A stretch of 64,000 nucleotides of DNA from Streptomyces vietnamensis (lineage in GTDB: Bacteria; Actinomycetota; Actinomycetes; Streptomycetales; Streptomycetaceae), in assembly GCF_000830005.1 (NCBI RefSeq), contig NZ_CP010407.1, positions 4,716,001 through 4,780,000 on the forward strand. The letters are read 5' to 3'. The notes under the pieces are model-generated. The model had not been told where the DNA came from. It saw only the letters and a program-made list of their open reading frames with translations, and searched no databases. Shown piece by piece: positions 39,781-47,705 of this stretch. The stretch's first letter is position 1; each line of letters opens with the position of its first letter. The translations under genes were made by a program, and so were the position numbers.

Positions 39781-40263
39781 TCAGGGGAGCGGTCTGCTCC
39801 ACCGTCTCGGGGAGAGGGCCGCGAAGCCCAGGCGGGAGTAGAAGGGGAGCGCCGGGTCGGTCTCCGCCGGGAGCTCCACGCGCTGCTCCCGGGCGCCGTA
39901 GCCGCGCATCCGCTCGGTCGCGGCGGTCAGCAGGGCCGTACCGACGCCGGTGCGGCGCGAGCCGGGTTCCACCGCGAGCGCGTACACCTCGCCCTCGCCC
40001 GGCACCGGGACGCCGCCCGCGGCGACGCCGACGACCGTGCCCTCCGGGTCCGTGGCGACCAGCCAGCCGAGCCATCCCGGCGCGCCCCCCGGAATTTCAA
40101 TTTCCGCGCGTATGCGGGGGAGTGCGCATTGGGCGGAGATCAGCCGCCGCATCGGGATTTCGTCCAGTATTCCGGCGTAGCTGCTCCGGATGATGTCGGC
40201 AAGCAGTCTGGATATCGTCGTCGCGTCGCCGGCCGCTGCCGTACGAACGCCAGCGAGCTGCAT
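39781..40263 (-). CDS. GNAT family N-acetyltransferase
   Basis: The 160 residues include the acetyl-CoA motif VYALAVEPGSRRTGVGTALL (R/Q-x-x-G-x-G/A type) and the C-terminal strand FYSRLGFAALSP. The start at 40263 (MQLAGVRTAA) follows GAAGGG; an extension to 40311 is open. MshD, which acetylates the Cys of mycothiol, is of the same superfamily but is a two-domain protein; this one has a single domain. Parts of the gene and its upstream region have lower GC than the neighbours. Confidence 0.85.
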   Translation of the reverse strand: MQLAGVRTAAAGDATTISRLLADIIRSSYAGILDEIPMRRLISAQCALPRIRAEIEIPGGAPGWLGWLVATDPEGTVVGVAAGGVPVPGEGEVYALAVEPGSRRTGVGTALLTAATERMRGYGAREQRVELPAETDPALPFYSRLGFAALSPRRWSRPLP

Positions 40264-40385
40264 TGGTTTTGCACCCTTCGACGTGCCGAGTCCGAGCCCC
40301 AACGTACCCACGATAGCGGCGTATTCCGCGGTTCGTGACCGATGCGAAATCTACGAATTCGCTTAGTAAATACCGGTGTTCGCGA

Positions 40386-41297
40386 TTAGCGGGGGAACGA
40401 GCAGCAGGCGATGATCAGCGGGGCCATCGCGAGGGCCGCCGCCGTGATCGTCGACAGCCCGAGCAGTACGGGGTGCCCGGCGCTGTGCGGGGTGAGGATG
40501 CGCCGCATCCGCAGCGCCGCCGACGGCCCGCCCGCGGCGAACGCGGACCGCGGCGCCCGGCCCGAGGCCAGCGCGTACAGCGCGGTCGCGAGCGCGTCCC
40601 GCGTGCACCGGCGCAACGCCCGGTCGTCCGCGGCCATTTCGAGCAGCAGCGGTACGGCGGTCCCGCCGTGGCGCGCGAGCGGGAGGCGCGGGAAGACGGC
40701 CGTGAAGGCCTCCGCCGCCGCGACCAGGAGGTGGTGCCGTCCCGCGATGTGCGCCCGCTCGTGCGCGAGGGCCGCCGCGAGCTGGGCGGGGGTCAGGGTG
40801 TGCACCGCGCCCGAGGAGACGACGACCCGGCGGCTCCGCCCCGGCAGGCAGTAGACGGCGGGCCGGTCGTCGTCGAGGACGGTGGCCCCCAGCGCGGGGT
40901 CGTACCGCCCGACGAGCCGCAGCACCCCCGCGTGGCGGATACGCACCCGCCGGGCCCTGGCGAGGCGGCGGACGAACGCGGCGGCGGGCAGCGAGAGGAC
41001 GAGGAGCGCGAGGGAGAAGGCGAACCGTTCGCGCCCGTCGAGGTTCAGGAGCTGATCGAGCGTGGGCGGTTCGAGCCCGAACATCATGTCGGCCAGGCGG
41101 TGACCGCTGTCGGCCGGCAGGACCAGCTGGGCGGACAGCAGCGCGGTCGCGGCCGCGAAGCCGGCGCCGCACGCGGCCCAGACGGCGAGCGCGAGCCGGG
41201 GCACCTGCTGGGCCCAGCGGGCCCGGACGACGAGCAGGGGGACGAGGAAGCCGGTGAGGAGCGCGAGGCCGAGCGGGGCGATGAGGTGATGGTTCAC
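40386..41297 (-). CDS. M56 (BlaR1-like) membrane metalloprotease
   Basis: The 303 residues hold four to five membrane helices, a cytosolic zinc protease motif HERAH (LAHERAHIAGRHHLL) and a later acidic ligand (LEMAADDRAL). There is no extracellular penicillin-binding sensor domain, as usual for the short Streptomyces forms. It pairs with the BlaI-type repressor directly upstream. The protease normally inactivates the repressor on a signal. The GTG start at 41297 is the last of three copies of a 38-bp repeat carrying GTGA junctions. Confidence 0.9.
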   Translation of the reverse strand: MNHHLIAPLGLALLTGFLVPLLVVRARWAQQVPRLALAVWAACGAGFAAATALLSAQLVLPADSGHRLADMMFGLEPPTLDQLLNLDGRERFAFSLALLVLSLPAAAFVRRLARARRVRIRHAGVLRLVGRYDPALGATVLDDDRPAVYCLPGRSRRVVVSSGAVHTLTPAQLAAALAHERAHIAGRHHLLVAAAEAFTAVFPRLPLARHGGTAVPLLLEMAADDRALRRCTRDALATALYALASGRAPRSAFAAGGPSAALRMRRILTPHSAGHPVLLGLSTITAAALAMAPLIIACCSFPR

Positions 41298-41335
41298 GCG
41301 CTGCTCCCGACCGGGGCGATGGGGTGGTGGTTCAC
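41294..41335 (-). CDS. GTGA-linked micro-ORF 2 between blaI and M56 (13 codons)
   Basis: GTG at 41335-41333 overlaps the stop of micro-ORF 1. The frame reads MNHHPIAPVGSSA and its TGA (41296-41294) overlaps the GTG of the M56 gene. The peptide copies the M56 N-terminus (MNHHLIAPLG) followed by a variant of the BlaI C-terminus (GSGA). Expression by coupling is plausible but unproven. Confidence 0.45.
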   Translation of the reverse strand: MNHHPIAPVGSSA

Positions 41336-41373
41336 GCGCCGCTCCCGAGCGGGGCGGTGAGGTGATGATTCAC
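41332..41373 (-). CDS. GTGA-linked micro-ORF 1 between blaI and M56 (13 codons)
   Basis: GTG at 41373-41371 overlaps the blaI stop (41372-41370). The frame reads MNHHLTAPLGSGA and ends at 41334-41332, overlapping the next GTG. The repeat unit is 38 bp, a length of 3n+2, which is what restores the overlap register in every copy. Confidence 0.45.
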   Translation of the reverse strand: MNHHLTAPLGSGA

Positions 41374-41774
41374 GCGCCGCTCCCGGCCGGGCCGTCGGAG
41401 CCCCCGCCGCCCCCGCCCCTCGTGGCGCGGAGGGCCGCGTCGAGCGCGGCCATGTCCTCGTCCGAGATGGCCTCCACGAAGCGGAGGAGGGCGGCCGGGC
41501 GGTCCTGGCTGTCGCCGAGGGCGTCCCGCATCAGGCCCGCCGTGTACTCCTCGCGGCTGCGCACCGGCTCGTACAGCCAGGCCCGTCCGGACTTCTCGCG
41601 GCGGAGCCAACCCTTGCGGTGCAGGATGTCCGCGACGGTCATCACCGTCGTATAGGCGACCCTGCGTCCCCGATTGATGTCGTCGACGACCTCGCGGACC
41701 GTGGCGGGCCGCTGCCAGGCCCACAACCGGTCCATGATCTCGGCCTCCAGCTCTCCCAGCCGGCGCACGCGCAT
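41370..41774 (-). CDS. BlaI/MecI/CopY family repressor
   Basis: The 134 residues carry the BlaI winged helix (RLGELEAEIMDRLWAWQRPA, VREVVDDINRGRRVAYTTVM, DILHRKGWLRREKSGRAW) and the dimerisation helix with the protease-sensitive region typical of this family. It is coupled through the repeated GTGA junction to the M56 protease. The start at 41774 has GGGGAGGG upstream; ATG at 41804 would add 10 residues. Streptomyces BlaI/M56 pairs control diverse genes, including beta-lactamases and copper or stress genes. A copper operator lies 60 bases upstream on the other strand. Confidence 0.88.
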   Translation of the reverse strand: MRVRRLGELEAEIMDRLWAWQRPATVREVVDDINRGRRVAYTTVMTVADILHRKGWLRREKSGRAWLYEPVRSREEYTAGLMRDALGDSQDRPAALLRFVEAISDEDMAALDAALRATRGGGGGGSDGPAGSGA

Positions 41775-41830
41775 CCCCTCACCCTCCCCTTGCGGGCGGC
41801 TCATCGTACGGGCCGCTCCCCCTGCCCAGG

Positions 41831-41848
41831 TATACCCCCCAGGGGTAC
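41831..41848. promoter_or_regulatory. CsoR-type copper operator before the 51-residue ORF
   Basis: TATACCCCCCAGGGGTAC at 41831-41848 matches the ATACCCCC-GGGGTAT pattern of actinobacterial CsoR boxes seen again at 45094-45193. It lies 10 bases before the ATG at 41858 and about 57 bases upstream of the blaI start. Confidence 0.75.
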
Positions 41849-41857
41849 AGTGGCGGG

Positions 41858-42013
41858 ATGTCGACCCTCATGAAGAACCGCCCCTGCGCGAAGGTCTGCG
41901 ACTCCGGTCTGCCCGGATCGGTGGAGCTGGTGCTCCTCCGGCAACTGCTCGGCCTGTGTCTCCGGCTGAGTCTCACGCTGTCCGCCGACTGCCCTTCACG
42001 CAAGGGCGGTTGA
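41858..42013 (+). CDS. Possible copper-regulated Cys-containing micro-protein (51 residues)
   Basis: ATG at 41858 opens a 51-codon frame starting MSTLMKNRPCAKVCDSGLPG, with four Cys (positions 10, 14, 34, 45) and a Leu-rich middle. Third codon positions are about 85 percent G or C, as in real genes of this genome. The CsoR-type operator ends 10 bases upstream, implying a very short leader. No homologue is known to me. CxxxC plus a hydrophobic stretch would suit a small metal-binding or membrane peptide. It may also be chance. Confidence 0.45.
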   Translation: MSTLMKNRPCAKVCDSGLPGSVELVLLRQLLGLCLRLSLTLSADCPSRKGG

Positions 42014-42041
42014 TACTGCCAGGTCCTGCTTCACTGCTCCG

Positions 42042-42323
42042 TCACGTCCGGATCAGCCGGGCGATGGCCTTCGACGCCTCACCCACCTTCGCCTTCGCCT
42101 GGTCCCCGCCCTGGGCGATGGCCTCCGTGACGCAGCAGCTCAGGTGCTCGTCCAGGAGGGCCACCGCGCAGGACTGGAGGGCCGCATTGACGGCGGAGAC
42201 CTGGGTGAGGACGTCGATGCAGTACACGTCCTCGTCCACCATCCGCTGCACGCCCCTGACCTGGCCCTCGATGCGCCTCAGGCGTCTGATGATGTCTTCC
42301 TTGTGCTGTCCGTAACCGGCCAC
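42042..42323 (-). CDS. csoR: Copper-sensing repressor CsoR
   Basis: This 93-residue all-helical repressor has the Cu(I) ligand set: Cys in VYCIDVLTQV, then His and Cys in DEHLSCCVTE. The family start RRLRRIEGQVRGVQRMV is present. GTG start behind GAGGAG. It lies 30 bases downstream of copA on the same strand. Cu(I) binding releases it from GC-rich palindromes, four of which are visible nearby. It should control copZ-copA-csoR, the divergent His-rich protein gene and perhaps the 51-codon ORF. Confidence 0.93.
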   Translation of the reverse strand: MAGYGQHKEDIIRRLRRIEGQVRGVQRMVDEDVYCIDVLTQVSAVNAALQSCAVALLDEHLSCCVTEAIAQGGDQAKAKVGEASKAIARLIRT

Positions 42324-42353
42324 GGCGGGCTCCTCGTCGTCAGGTCGGGTCGG

Positions 42354-44621
42354 TCACTTGTCGGCGGCCTGGAAGCCCCGCAGGCGGAGGCTGTTGCCGA
42401 CCACGAAGACCGAGGAGAAGGCCATGGCCGCGCCCGCGATCATCGGGTTGAGCAGTCCGGCCGCGGCGAGCGGCAGGGCGGCCACGTTGTAGGCGAAGGC
42501 CCAGAAGAGGTTCGAGCGGATGGTGCCGAGCGTCTTGCGGGAGAGCCGGATCGCGTCGGCCGCGGCCCGCAGGTCTCCCCGTACGAGGGTCAGGTCGCCG
42601 GCCTCGATGGCCGCGTCCGTACCGGTGCCCATCGCCAGACCCAGGTCGGCCTGGGCGAGCGCGGCGGCGTCGTTGACGCCGTCGCCGACCATGGCGACCG
42701 AACGGCCCTCGCCCTGGAGGCGCTTGACGACGTCGACCTTGTCCTGCGGCATGACCTCGGCGATGACCTCGTCGATGCCGACCTCGGCGGCGACGGCCTC
42801 GGCGACCGCCTTGTTGTCACCGGTGAGCAGGATCGGGGTCAGACCGAGCGCGCGGAGCCGCTTGATGGCCTCGGCGCTGGTCTCCTTGACGGCGTCGGCG
42901 ACCTCCAGGACCGCGCGGGCCTCCCCGTCCCAGGCGACCGCGATGGCGGTCTTGCCGGCCTGCTCGGCCTCTGCCTTCGCGGACTTGAGCCCGGCGGGCA
43001 GGGCCATGGCCCACTCGTCGAGCAGCTTCTCGCGGCCGACGAGGACGGCGTGGCCCTCGACGACGCCCTGGACGCCGAGACCGGGGATGTTGGCGAAGTC
43101 CTCGGGGGCGGGCAGGGTGCCGACCTTGGCGGCGGCGCCGGTGGCGACGGCCTGGGCGATGGGGTGCTCGGAGGAGTGCTCCAGGGCGCCGGCGAGGCGC
43201 AGGACGTCGGTCTCGTCGACGCCTTCGGCGGTGTGGACCTTGATGAGGGTCATGCGGCCGGTGGTGACGGTGCCGGTCTTGTCGAGGACGATCGTGTCGA
43301 CCTTGCGGGTGGTCTCCAGGACCTCGGGGCCCTTGATGAGGATGCCGAGCTGGGCGCCGCGGCCGGTGCCGACCATGAGGGCGGTCGGGGTGGCCAGGCC
43401 GAGGGCGCAGGGGCAGGCGATGATCAGTACGGCGACGGCGGCGGTGAAGGCGGCGGTGAGGCCCTGCCCCGTGCCGAGCCAGAAGCCGAGGGTGCCGAGC
43501 GCGAGGGCGATGACGATCGGCACGAAGACGGCCGAGATCTTGTCGGCGAGGCGCTGGGCGGCGGCCTTGCCGTTCTGCGCGTCCTCGACGAGCTTCGCCA
43601 TGCGGGCGAGCTGGGTGTCGGAGCCGACGCGGGTGGCCTCGACGACGAGGCGGCCGCCGGCGTTCAGGGTGGCGCCGGTGACGGAGTCGCCGACGGACAC
43701 CTCGACCGGCACGGACTCACCGGTCAGCATCGACGCGTCCACCGCGGAGGAACCCTCGACGACGGTGCCGTCGGTGGCGATCTTCTCGCCGGGCCGGACC
43801 AGGAAGCGGTCGCCGACCTGGAGTTCGGAGGTCGGTACGGTGATCTCGCGGCCGCCCTTGAGGACGGTCACCTCCTTGGCCCCGAGCTGCATGAGCGCCT
43901 TGAGCGCGGCGCCCGCCTTGCGCTTCGAGCGGGCCTCGAAGTAGCGGCCGGCCAGGATGAAGGCGGTGACGCCGGCCGCGGCCTCCAGGTAGATGTTCCC
44001 GGCGCCGTCGGTGCGGGCGATCGTGAACTCGAAGGGGTGCGTCATCCCCGGCGTACCGGCGGTCCCGAAGAACAGCGCCCACAGCGACCAGAGGAACGCG
44101 GCGATCGTGCCGACCGAGATCAGGGTGTCCATGGTGGCCGCGCCGTGCCTGGCGTTGGTCCAGGCGGCCTTGTGGAAGGGCCAGGCGGCGTAGACGACGA
44201 CCGGGGCGGCGAGCGTGAGGCTCAGCCACTGCCAGTACTCGATCTGCAGGGCCGGGACCATCGCCATCGCGATGGTCGGCACGGCGAGCGCGACGGCCGT
44301 GATCAGGCGCTGCTTGAGCGGCCGCAGTTCGGCGTCGGCGATCTCCTCGTCGGAGGGGCCGTCCTCGCCGCCGCCGCTCGCGGGCCGTTCGGGCCGGGGC
44401 TCCTGGGCGGTGTAACCGGTGGCCTCGACGGTGGCGATCAGGTCGGCGACGGCGATGTCGGCGTCGAAGGTGACCTTCGCCTTCTCGGTGGCGTAGTTGA
44501 CGGTGGCCTCGACCCCGTCCATGCGGTTGAGCTTCTTCTCGATGCGGGCCGCGCACGAGGCGCAGGTCATGCCGCCGATGGCGAGCTCGACCTGGGCGGT
44601 GCCCGGAGTGGTCGTGGTCAT
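42354..44621 (-). CDS. copA: Copper-exporting P1B-type ATPase
   Basis: The 755 residues have one N-terminal metal-binding domain (GMTCASC, residues 17-23), eight membrane helices with the CPC motif ([11 protein letters not shown]), actuator TGES, phosphorylation [13 protein letters not shown] (HP motif) and hinge GDGVNDA. This is the CopA/CtpV type of Cu(I) exporter. The ATG at 44621 has GAGGAG upstream; the open frame beyond it is non-coding. It follows copZ after 161 bases and precedes csoR. Confidence 0.96.
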   Translation of the reverse strand: MTTTTPGTAQVELAIGGMTCASCAARIEKKLNRMDGVEATVNYATEKAKVTFDADIAVADLIATVEATGYTAQEPRPERPASGGGEDGPSDEEIADAELRPLKQRLITAVALAVPTIAMAMVPALQIEYWQWLSLTLAAPVVVYAAWPFHKAAWTNARHGAATMDTLISVGTIAAFLWSLWALFFGTAGTPGMTHPFEFTIARTDGAGNIYLEAAAGVTAFILAGRYFEARSKRKAGAALKALMQLGAKEVTVLKGGREITVPTSELQVGDRFLVRPGEKIATDGTVVEGSSAVDASMLTGESVPVEVSVGDSVTGATLNAGGRLVVEATRVGSDTQLARMAKLVEDAQNGKAAAQRLADKISAVFVPIVIALALGTLGFWLGTGQGLTAAFTAAVAVLIIACPCALGLATPTALMVGTGRGAQLGILIKGPEVLETTRKVDTIVLDKTGTVTTGRMTLIKVHTAEGVDETDVLRLAGALEHSSEHPIAQAVATGAAAKVGTLPAPEDFANIPGLGVQGVVEGHAVLVGREKLLDEWAMALPAGLKSAKAEAEQAGKTAIAVAWDGEARAVLEVADAVKETSAEAIKRLRALGLTPILLTGDNKAVAEAVAAEVGIDEVIAEVMPQDKVDVVKRLQGEGRSVAMVGDGVNDAAALAQADLGLAMGTGTDAAIEAGDLTLVRGDLRAAADAIRLSRKTLGTIRSNLFWAFAYNVAALPLAAAGLLNPMIAGAAMAFSSVFVVGNSLRLRGFQAADK

Positions 44622-44782
44622 TTCCTGCTCCTCGGTGTAGCGGGTTCGGGGGCCGGGGCCCGGGCGTGGTGGTGGTCGGGCCCCGGCGGCCGGGGTGGTG
44701 CGGGCGGGTGTCCGCCTGCCGGGCGGACCGTCGGGTACCGGGACGGGGGACGCCGGTGGGTGTCGGTCTGCCCGGCGGCGGA

Positions 44783-45064
44783 TCAGGCCCGGCCGGTCAG
44801 CTCGTAGCCCGCGTCGTCGACGGCCGCGGTGATCGCGGCGTCGTCGGGCTCGCCGCCGGTGGTCACGGTCACCAGGCCGCCGGCGACGTCGACGTCGACG
44901 GAGATGACGCCGTCGAGGGCGCTGACGGACTTGGTGATCGCCGACTTGCAGTGGCCGCAGGTCATGCCGGAGACGGCGTAGACGGTGACGGTGCTGTCGG
45001 CGACCGCGACGGCGGTGGTCTCCGTGGTCGAGCAGCTGTTGTCGGGGGTGCAGCAGGAGCCCAT
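44783..45064 (-). CDS. copZ: CopZ-like copper chaperone with Cys-rich N-terminus
   Basis: The 93 residues contain a ferredoxin-like HMA domain with MTCGHC (residues 34-39), [14 protein letters not shown] and DAGYELTG. In front is an unusual Cys-bearing tail [14 protein letters not shown], which could bind extra copper or serve in transfer. It should deliver Cu(I) to CopA. GAGGAGG lies before the ATG. It is first in the minus-strand copper operon, whose promoter carries CsoR boxes. Confidence 0.92.
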   Translation of the reverse strand: MGSCCTPDNSCSTTETTAVAVADSTVTVYAVSGMTCGHCKSAITKSVSALDGVISVDVDVAGGLVTVTTGGEPDDAAITAAVDDAGYELTGRA

Positions 45065-45093
45065 GGCTTCCTCCTCGGTCGGTTCTGGTGGTC

Positions 45094-45193
45094 GATACCC
45101 TCAGGGGGTATCGACTGACGGGTTCATGTATACCCCCCGGTGGTATCCGACGCAAGTGTGGATCCGACTTGACTTGATACCCCCCAGGGGTAT
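45094..45193. promoter_or_regulatory. Three CsoR-type operators in the divergent copper promoter
   Basis: Sites are GATACCCTCAGGGGGTATC (45094-45112), TATACCCCCCGGTGGTAT (45129-45146) and ATACCCCCCAGGGGTAT (45177-45193). The first two face copZ; the third lies before the His-rich protein gene. The ATAC-GTAT arms with a C-run/G-run centre are the hallmark of CsoR boxes. Confidence 0.88.
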
Positions 45194-45270
45194 GGTGAAG
45201 TGCATCGGGCAAGCGAATCCCACCCCGCCCGCCCACCCCACCCACGCCCCTCACATACGGGAGAGCAGCC

Positions 45271-46251
45271 ATGAACACCGGAGTGAAGATCACTGCCTTT
45301 GCCGCCGCGCTCGCCGCGACCTTCGGGACCGCGTACGGGGTCGGCAAGGCGGTCGGCCCGGTCGAGGAGCCGCAGAAGGCGGGACACGGCGAGCATGCGG
45401 CGCAGGACCCCCAGAAGAAGACGGGCCACGAGGGCCACGAGGGCCACGGGGAAGGCGCGACGACGGCGGCCTCATCGCTCCCGGGAGGCCTCCAGGTCTC
45501 CCAGGACGGCTACACCCTGGCCCTGGAGACCCCGACCCCCGCCGTGGGCCGGAGCACCCTGAAGTTCTCCATCAAGGACGCGTCGGGCAAGAAGGTCACG
45601 GCCTTCACCACCGAGCACGGCAAGCAGCTGCACTTCATCGTCGCCTCGCGCGACCTCAACACCTTCCGCCACCTGCACCCGGTGAAGGCCGCCGACGGCA
45701 CCTGGTCGGTGGACGCGGACCTGCCGGCGGCCGGCGGCTACAAGGCCTTCGCCGACTTCAAGCCGGCCGCGCCCGGCGCCAAGGGCATCACCCTGGGCGC
45801 GGACCTCTCGGTCGCGGGCGCGTACGCCCCGAAGCCGCTCCCGGCCGTCGCCCCGACCGCGACCGTCGACGGCTACCAGGTCCGCCTGGGCGGGGTCCTG
45901 GACCCGGGCAGGGCGGGCGAGCTGAAGCTCACCGTCACCAAGGCCGGAAAGCCGGTGACGGACCTGGAGCCGTACCTCGGCGCGTACGGACACCTCGTCG
46001 CCCTCCGCGACGGCGACCTCGCCTACCTCCACGTGCACCCGAACGAGGGCGGCCCCGGCCCGGACGTCTCCTTCACGGCGACGGCACCCAGCGCGGGCAC
46101 GTACCGCCTGTTCCTCGACTTCCAGCACGAGGGGAAGGTCCGGACGGCGGCCTTCACGGTGACGGCGGGCGCGACGGGCAAGGCGCCCGCTCCGGCCGGG
46201 GACGAGGCGGATGAGGCGGGGCACGGTGCGGCAGGCCACGCGCACGGCTAG
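45271..46251 (+). CDS. Exported His-rich protein of the copper regulon
   Basis: The 326 residues begin with a signal peptide or anchor ([20 protein letters not shown]). A His-rich stretch ([19 protein letters not shown]) follows at about 38-62. Two similar beta-rich domains come next (about 70-190, [18 protein letters not shown]; about 195-300, [20 protein letters not shown]), each with an H-x-H type site. A His-bearing tail ([10 protein letters not shown]) ends the protein. It is divergent from copZ under CsoR boxes and probably binds or buffers copper outside the membrane. Comparable secreted proteins accompany copA in other Streptomyces. Confidence 0.85.
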   Translation: MNTGVKITAFAAALAATFGTAYGVGKAVGPVEEPQKAGHGEHAAQDPQKKTGHEGHEGHGEGATTAASSLPGGLQVSQDGYTLALETPTPAVGRSTLKFSIKDASGKKVTAFTTEHGKQLHFIVASRDLNTFRHLHPVKAADGTWSVDADLPAAGGYKAFADFKPAAPGAKGITLGADLSVAGAYAPKPLPAVAPTATVDGYQVRLGGVLDPGRAGELKLTVTKAGKPVTDLEPYLGAYGHLVALRDGDLAYLHVHPNEGGPGPDVSFTATAPSAGTYRLFLDFQHEGKVRTAAFTVTAGATGKAPAPAGDEADEAGHGAAGHAHG

Positions 46252-46258
46252 TCTGGAC

Positions 46259-46274
46259 ATTGGACTAGACCTGT
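46259..46274. promoter_or_regulatory. DasR-like site before cutC
   Basis: ATTGGACTAGACCTGT matches the dre consensus ACTGGTCTAGACCAGT at 13 of 16 positions. It starts 8 bases after the stop of the His-rich protein gene and 29 bases before the cutC start. That places it at the promoter. Confidence 0.55.
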
Positions 46275-46302
46275 AGCCGTCATTCATGGAGGAATGGGCT
46301 CG

Positions 46303-46995
46303 ATGAGCAACCGTGCTGTCCTTGAGGTGATCGCCCTCGACGAGGAAGACGCGGTCGCTGCCCAGACCGGTGGGGCCGACCGGCTCGAACTCGTCACCGA
46401 CATGGCGGCGGACGGGCTCACCCCGGCCACGGCCACCTTCACCGCCATCCGCCGCGCGGTCGACATCCCGCTCCGCGTGATGCTCCGCCTGGCGGACGGC
46501 TTCGCGGCCGGCGACGTCGACGCCCTGGTCGGCCGGGCGGAGGAGCTCCGCTCGGCGGGCGCGACCGAATTCGTCCTCGGCTTCCTCACGGCGGACGGCG
46601 AACCGGACCTGGTCGCGGTGGAACGCCTGATCGCCGTCCTGGACGGCTGCCGCTGGACCTTCCACCGGGCGATCGACCGCGCCGCCGACCGCGACGGACT
46701 CCGCAAGGCGCTCGCCGACCTGCCCGGCCTCGACACCTACCTGACGGCGGGCGCCGCCACGGGCGTCGACGACGGCCTGGCGACCCTGCGCGCCGAAGCC
46801 GCCCGCACGGGCGAACCGGGCTACGAACCCCAGATCCTCGTCGGCGGCGGCCTCCGCCTCGACCACCTCCCGACCCTCCGCACCGCCGGCCTCACCGCCT
46901 TCCACATCGGCGGCGCGGCCCGCCCCCAGGGCTGGACGGCCCCGGTCTCGGCGGCCGCGGTCCGCACGTGGCGCGAGGCGGTCGACACCCCGTAA
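46303..46995 (+). CDS. cutC: CutC family protein
   Basis: This 230-residue TIM-barrel protein has CutC phrases: EVIALDEEDAVAAQTGGADR, RLELVTDMAADGLTP, FVLGFLTADGEPD, TFHRAIDR and GAARPQGWTAPV. CutC was linked to copper tolerance in E. coli, but the evidence is disputed and a sugar- or phosphate-related role has been considered. The ATG at 46303 is preferred because GGAGG is 10 bases away; the ATG at 46294 is too close. It follows the copper gene cluster but has its own DasR-like site, which points to amino-sugar control instead. Confidence 0.9.
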   Translation: MSNRAVLEVIALDEEDAVAAQTGGADRLELVTDMAADGLTPATATFTAIRRAVDIPLRVMLRLADGFAAGDVDALVGRAEELRSAGATEFVLGFLTADGEPDLVAVERLIAVLDGCRWTFHRAIDRAADRDGLRKALADLPGLDTYLTAGAATGVDDGLATLRAEAARTGEPGYEPQILVGGGLRLDHLPTLRTAGLTAFHIGGAARPQGWTAPVSAAAVRTWREAVDTP

Positions 46996-46998
46996 CCG

Positions 46999-47589
46999 CT
47001 ACCCGAGCAGCCGCTCCCGGTCGCGCCAGGACGCCTCCCACTGGCGGGTCATCGCCGGGTAGACGATGGCGTACCGGAAGGGCGCGATCAGGGCCATGTA
47101 GAGGCGGCCGAAAGGGCCGTTGGGCTTGACCAGGACCGCCATGCGCAGTTCGTGGCCGCCGTCAGGGGTCTCCACCCAGCCCAGGTGCATGACCCCGTGG
47201 ACGGTCTTGTTCGCCAGCTCCCGCGCGCACTCGTCGTGCAGCTCGTACAGCGAGGTGAACGGGCCCGGGCCCGGCGTCGGGTCCGCTGTCGCCGTCAGCT
47301 CCTCCGGCATGCGCTCGCGCAGCGACCGGACCCGCGGGCCCAGGCCCTCCTGCGGCTTGTCCCAGCCCAGCAGGGCGCCCAGCTTCCAGCGCACCGCGAA
47401 CAGAAAGCGGGTCGGCCCGGTCTGCTTCGACAGACCGGCGCCGGCCGTGATCGCGGCGAGCGCGAGCCGGAAGTCGTCGGGCCCGGCGCCCGGCATGCGG
47501 AAGGACCAGACGTCCAGGGTCGTGAAGTCGGGGACGTACGCGTGGATCCGCCACGGCCGACCGGTGTGCTCGCTGACGGGAAGTCTCAT
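46999..47589 (-). CDS. DUF2867 domain protein
   Basis: The 196 residues start MRLPVSEHTGRPWRIHAYVP. They show the DUF2867 pattern (DFRLALAAITAGAGLSKQTG, ELANKTVHGVMHLGWV, FGRLYMALIAPFRYAIVYPA). This domain is often fused to NAD-dependent epimerase-like proteins; here it is alone, close to the DUF2867-only form. The C-terminal amphipathic helix may contact the membrane. It is divergent from a TetR gene, with TATACGC-type operators in between, so it is probably inducible. Its start is at 47589. Confidence 0.85.
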   Translation of the reverse strand: MRLPVSEHTGRPWRIHAYVPDFTTLDVWSFRMPGAGPDDFRLALAAITAGAGLSKQTGPTRFLFAVRWKLGALLGWDKPQEGLGPRVRSLRERMPEELTATADPTPGPGPFTSLYELHDECARELANKTVHGVMHLGWVETPDGGHELRMAVLVKPNGPFGRLYMALIAPFRYAIVYPAMTRQWEASWRDRERLLG

Positions 47590-47616
47590 GACCGCTGCCG
47601 CCTTTCCCCTGCGTTC

Positions 47617-47676
47617 TATACGCTTGCGTATAAAGACGGGACCAACGATGCCAGATCTGATGTACGCAGGCGTATA
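47617..47676. promoter_or_regulatory. Two TetR operators TATACGC-N2-GCGTATA
   Basis: TATACGCTTGCGTATA (47617-47632) and TGTACGCAGGCGTATA (47661-47676) share the arms TRTACGC and GCGTATA. They lie between the divergent DUF2867 and TetR genes, 44 bases apart start to start, about four helical turns. Confidence 0.85.
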
Positions 47677-47705
47677 TTCGGTCGGCGAGTGAGGGAGGAC
47701 ACACC

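Noticed and set aside
40386..41774. Beta-lactam resistance locus
   Set aside because: The M56 protein has no penicillin-binding sensor domain and no beta-lactamase or PBP gene is adjacent.
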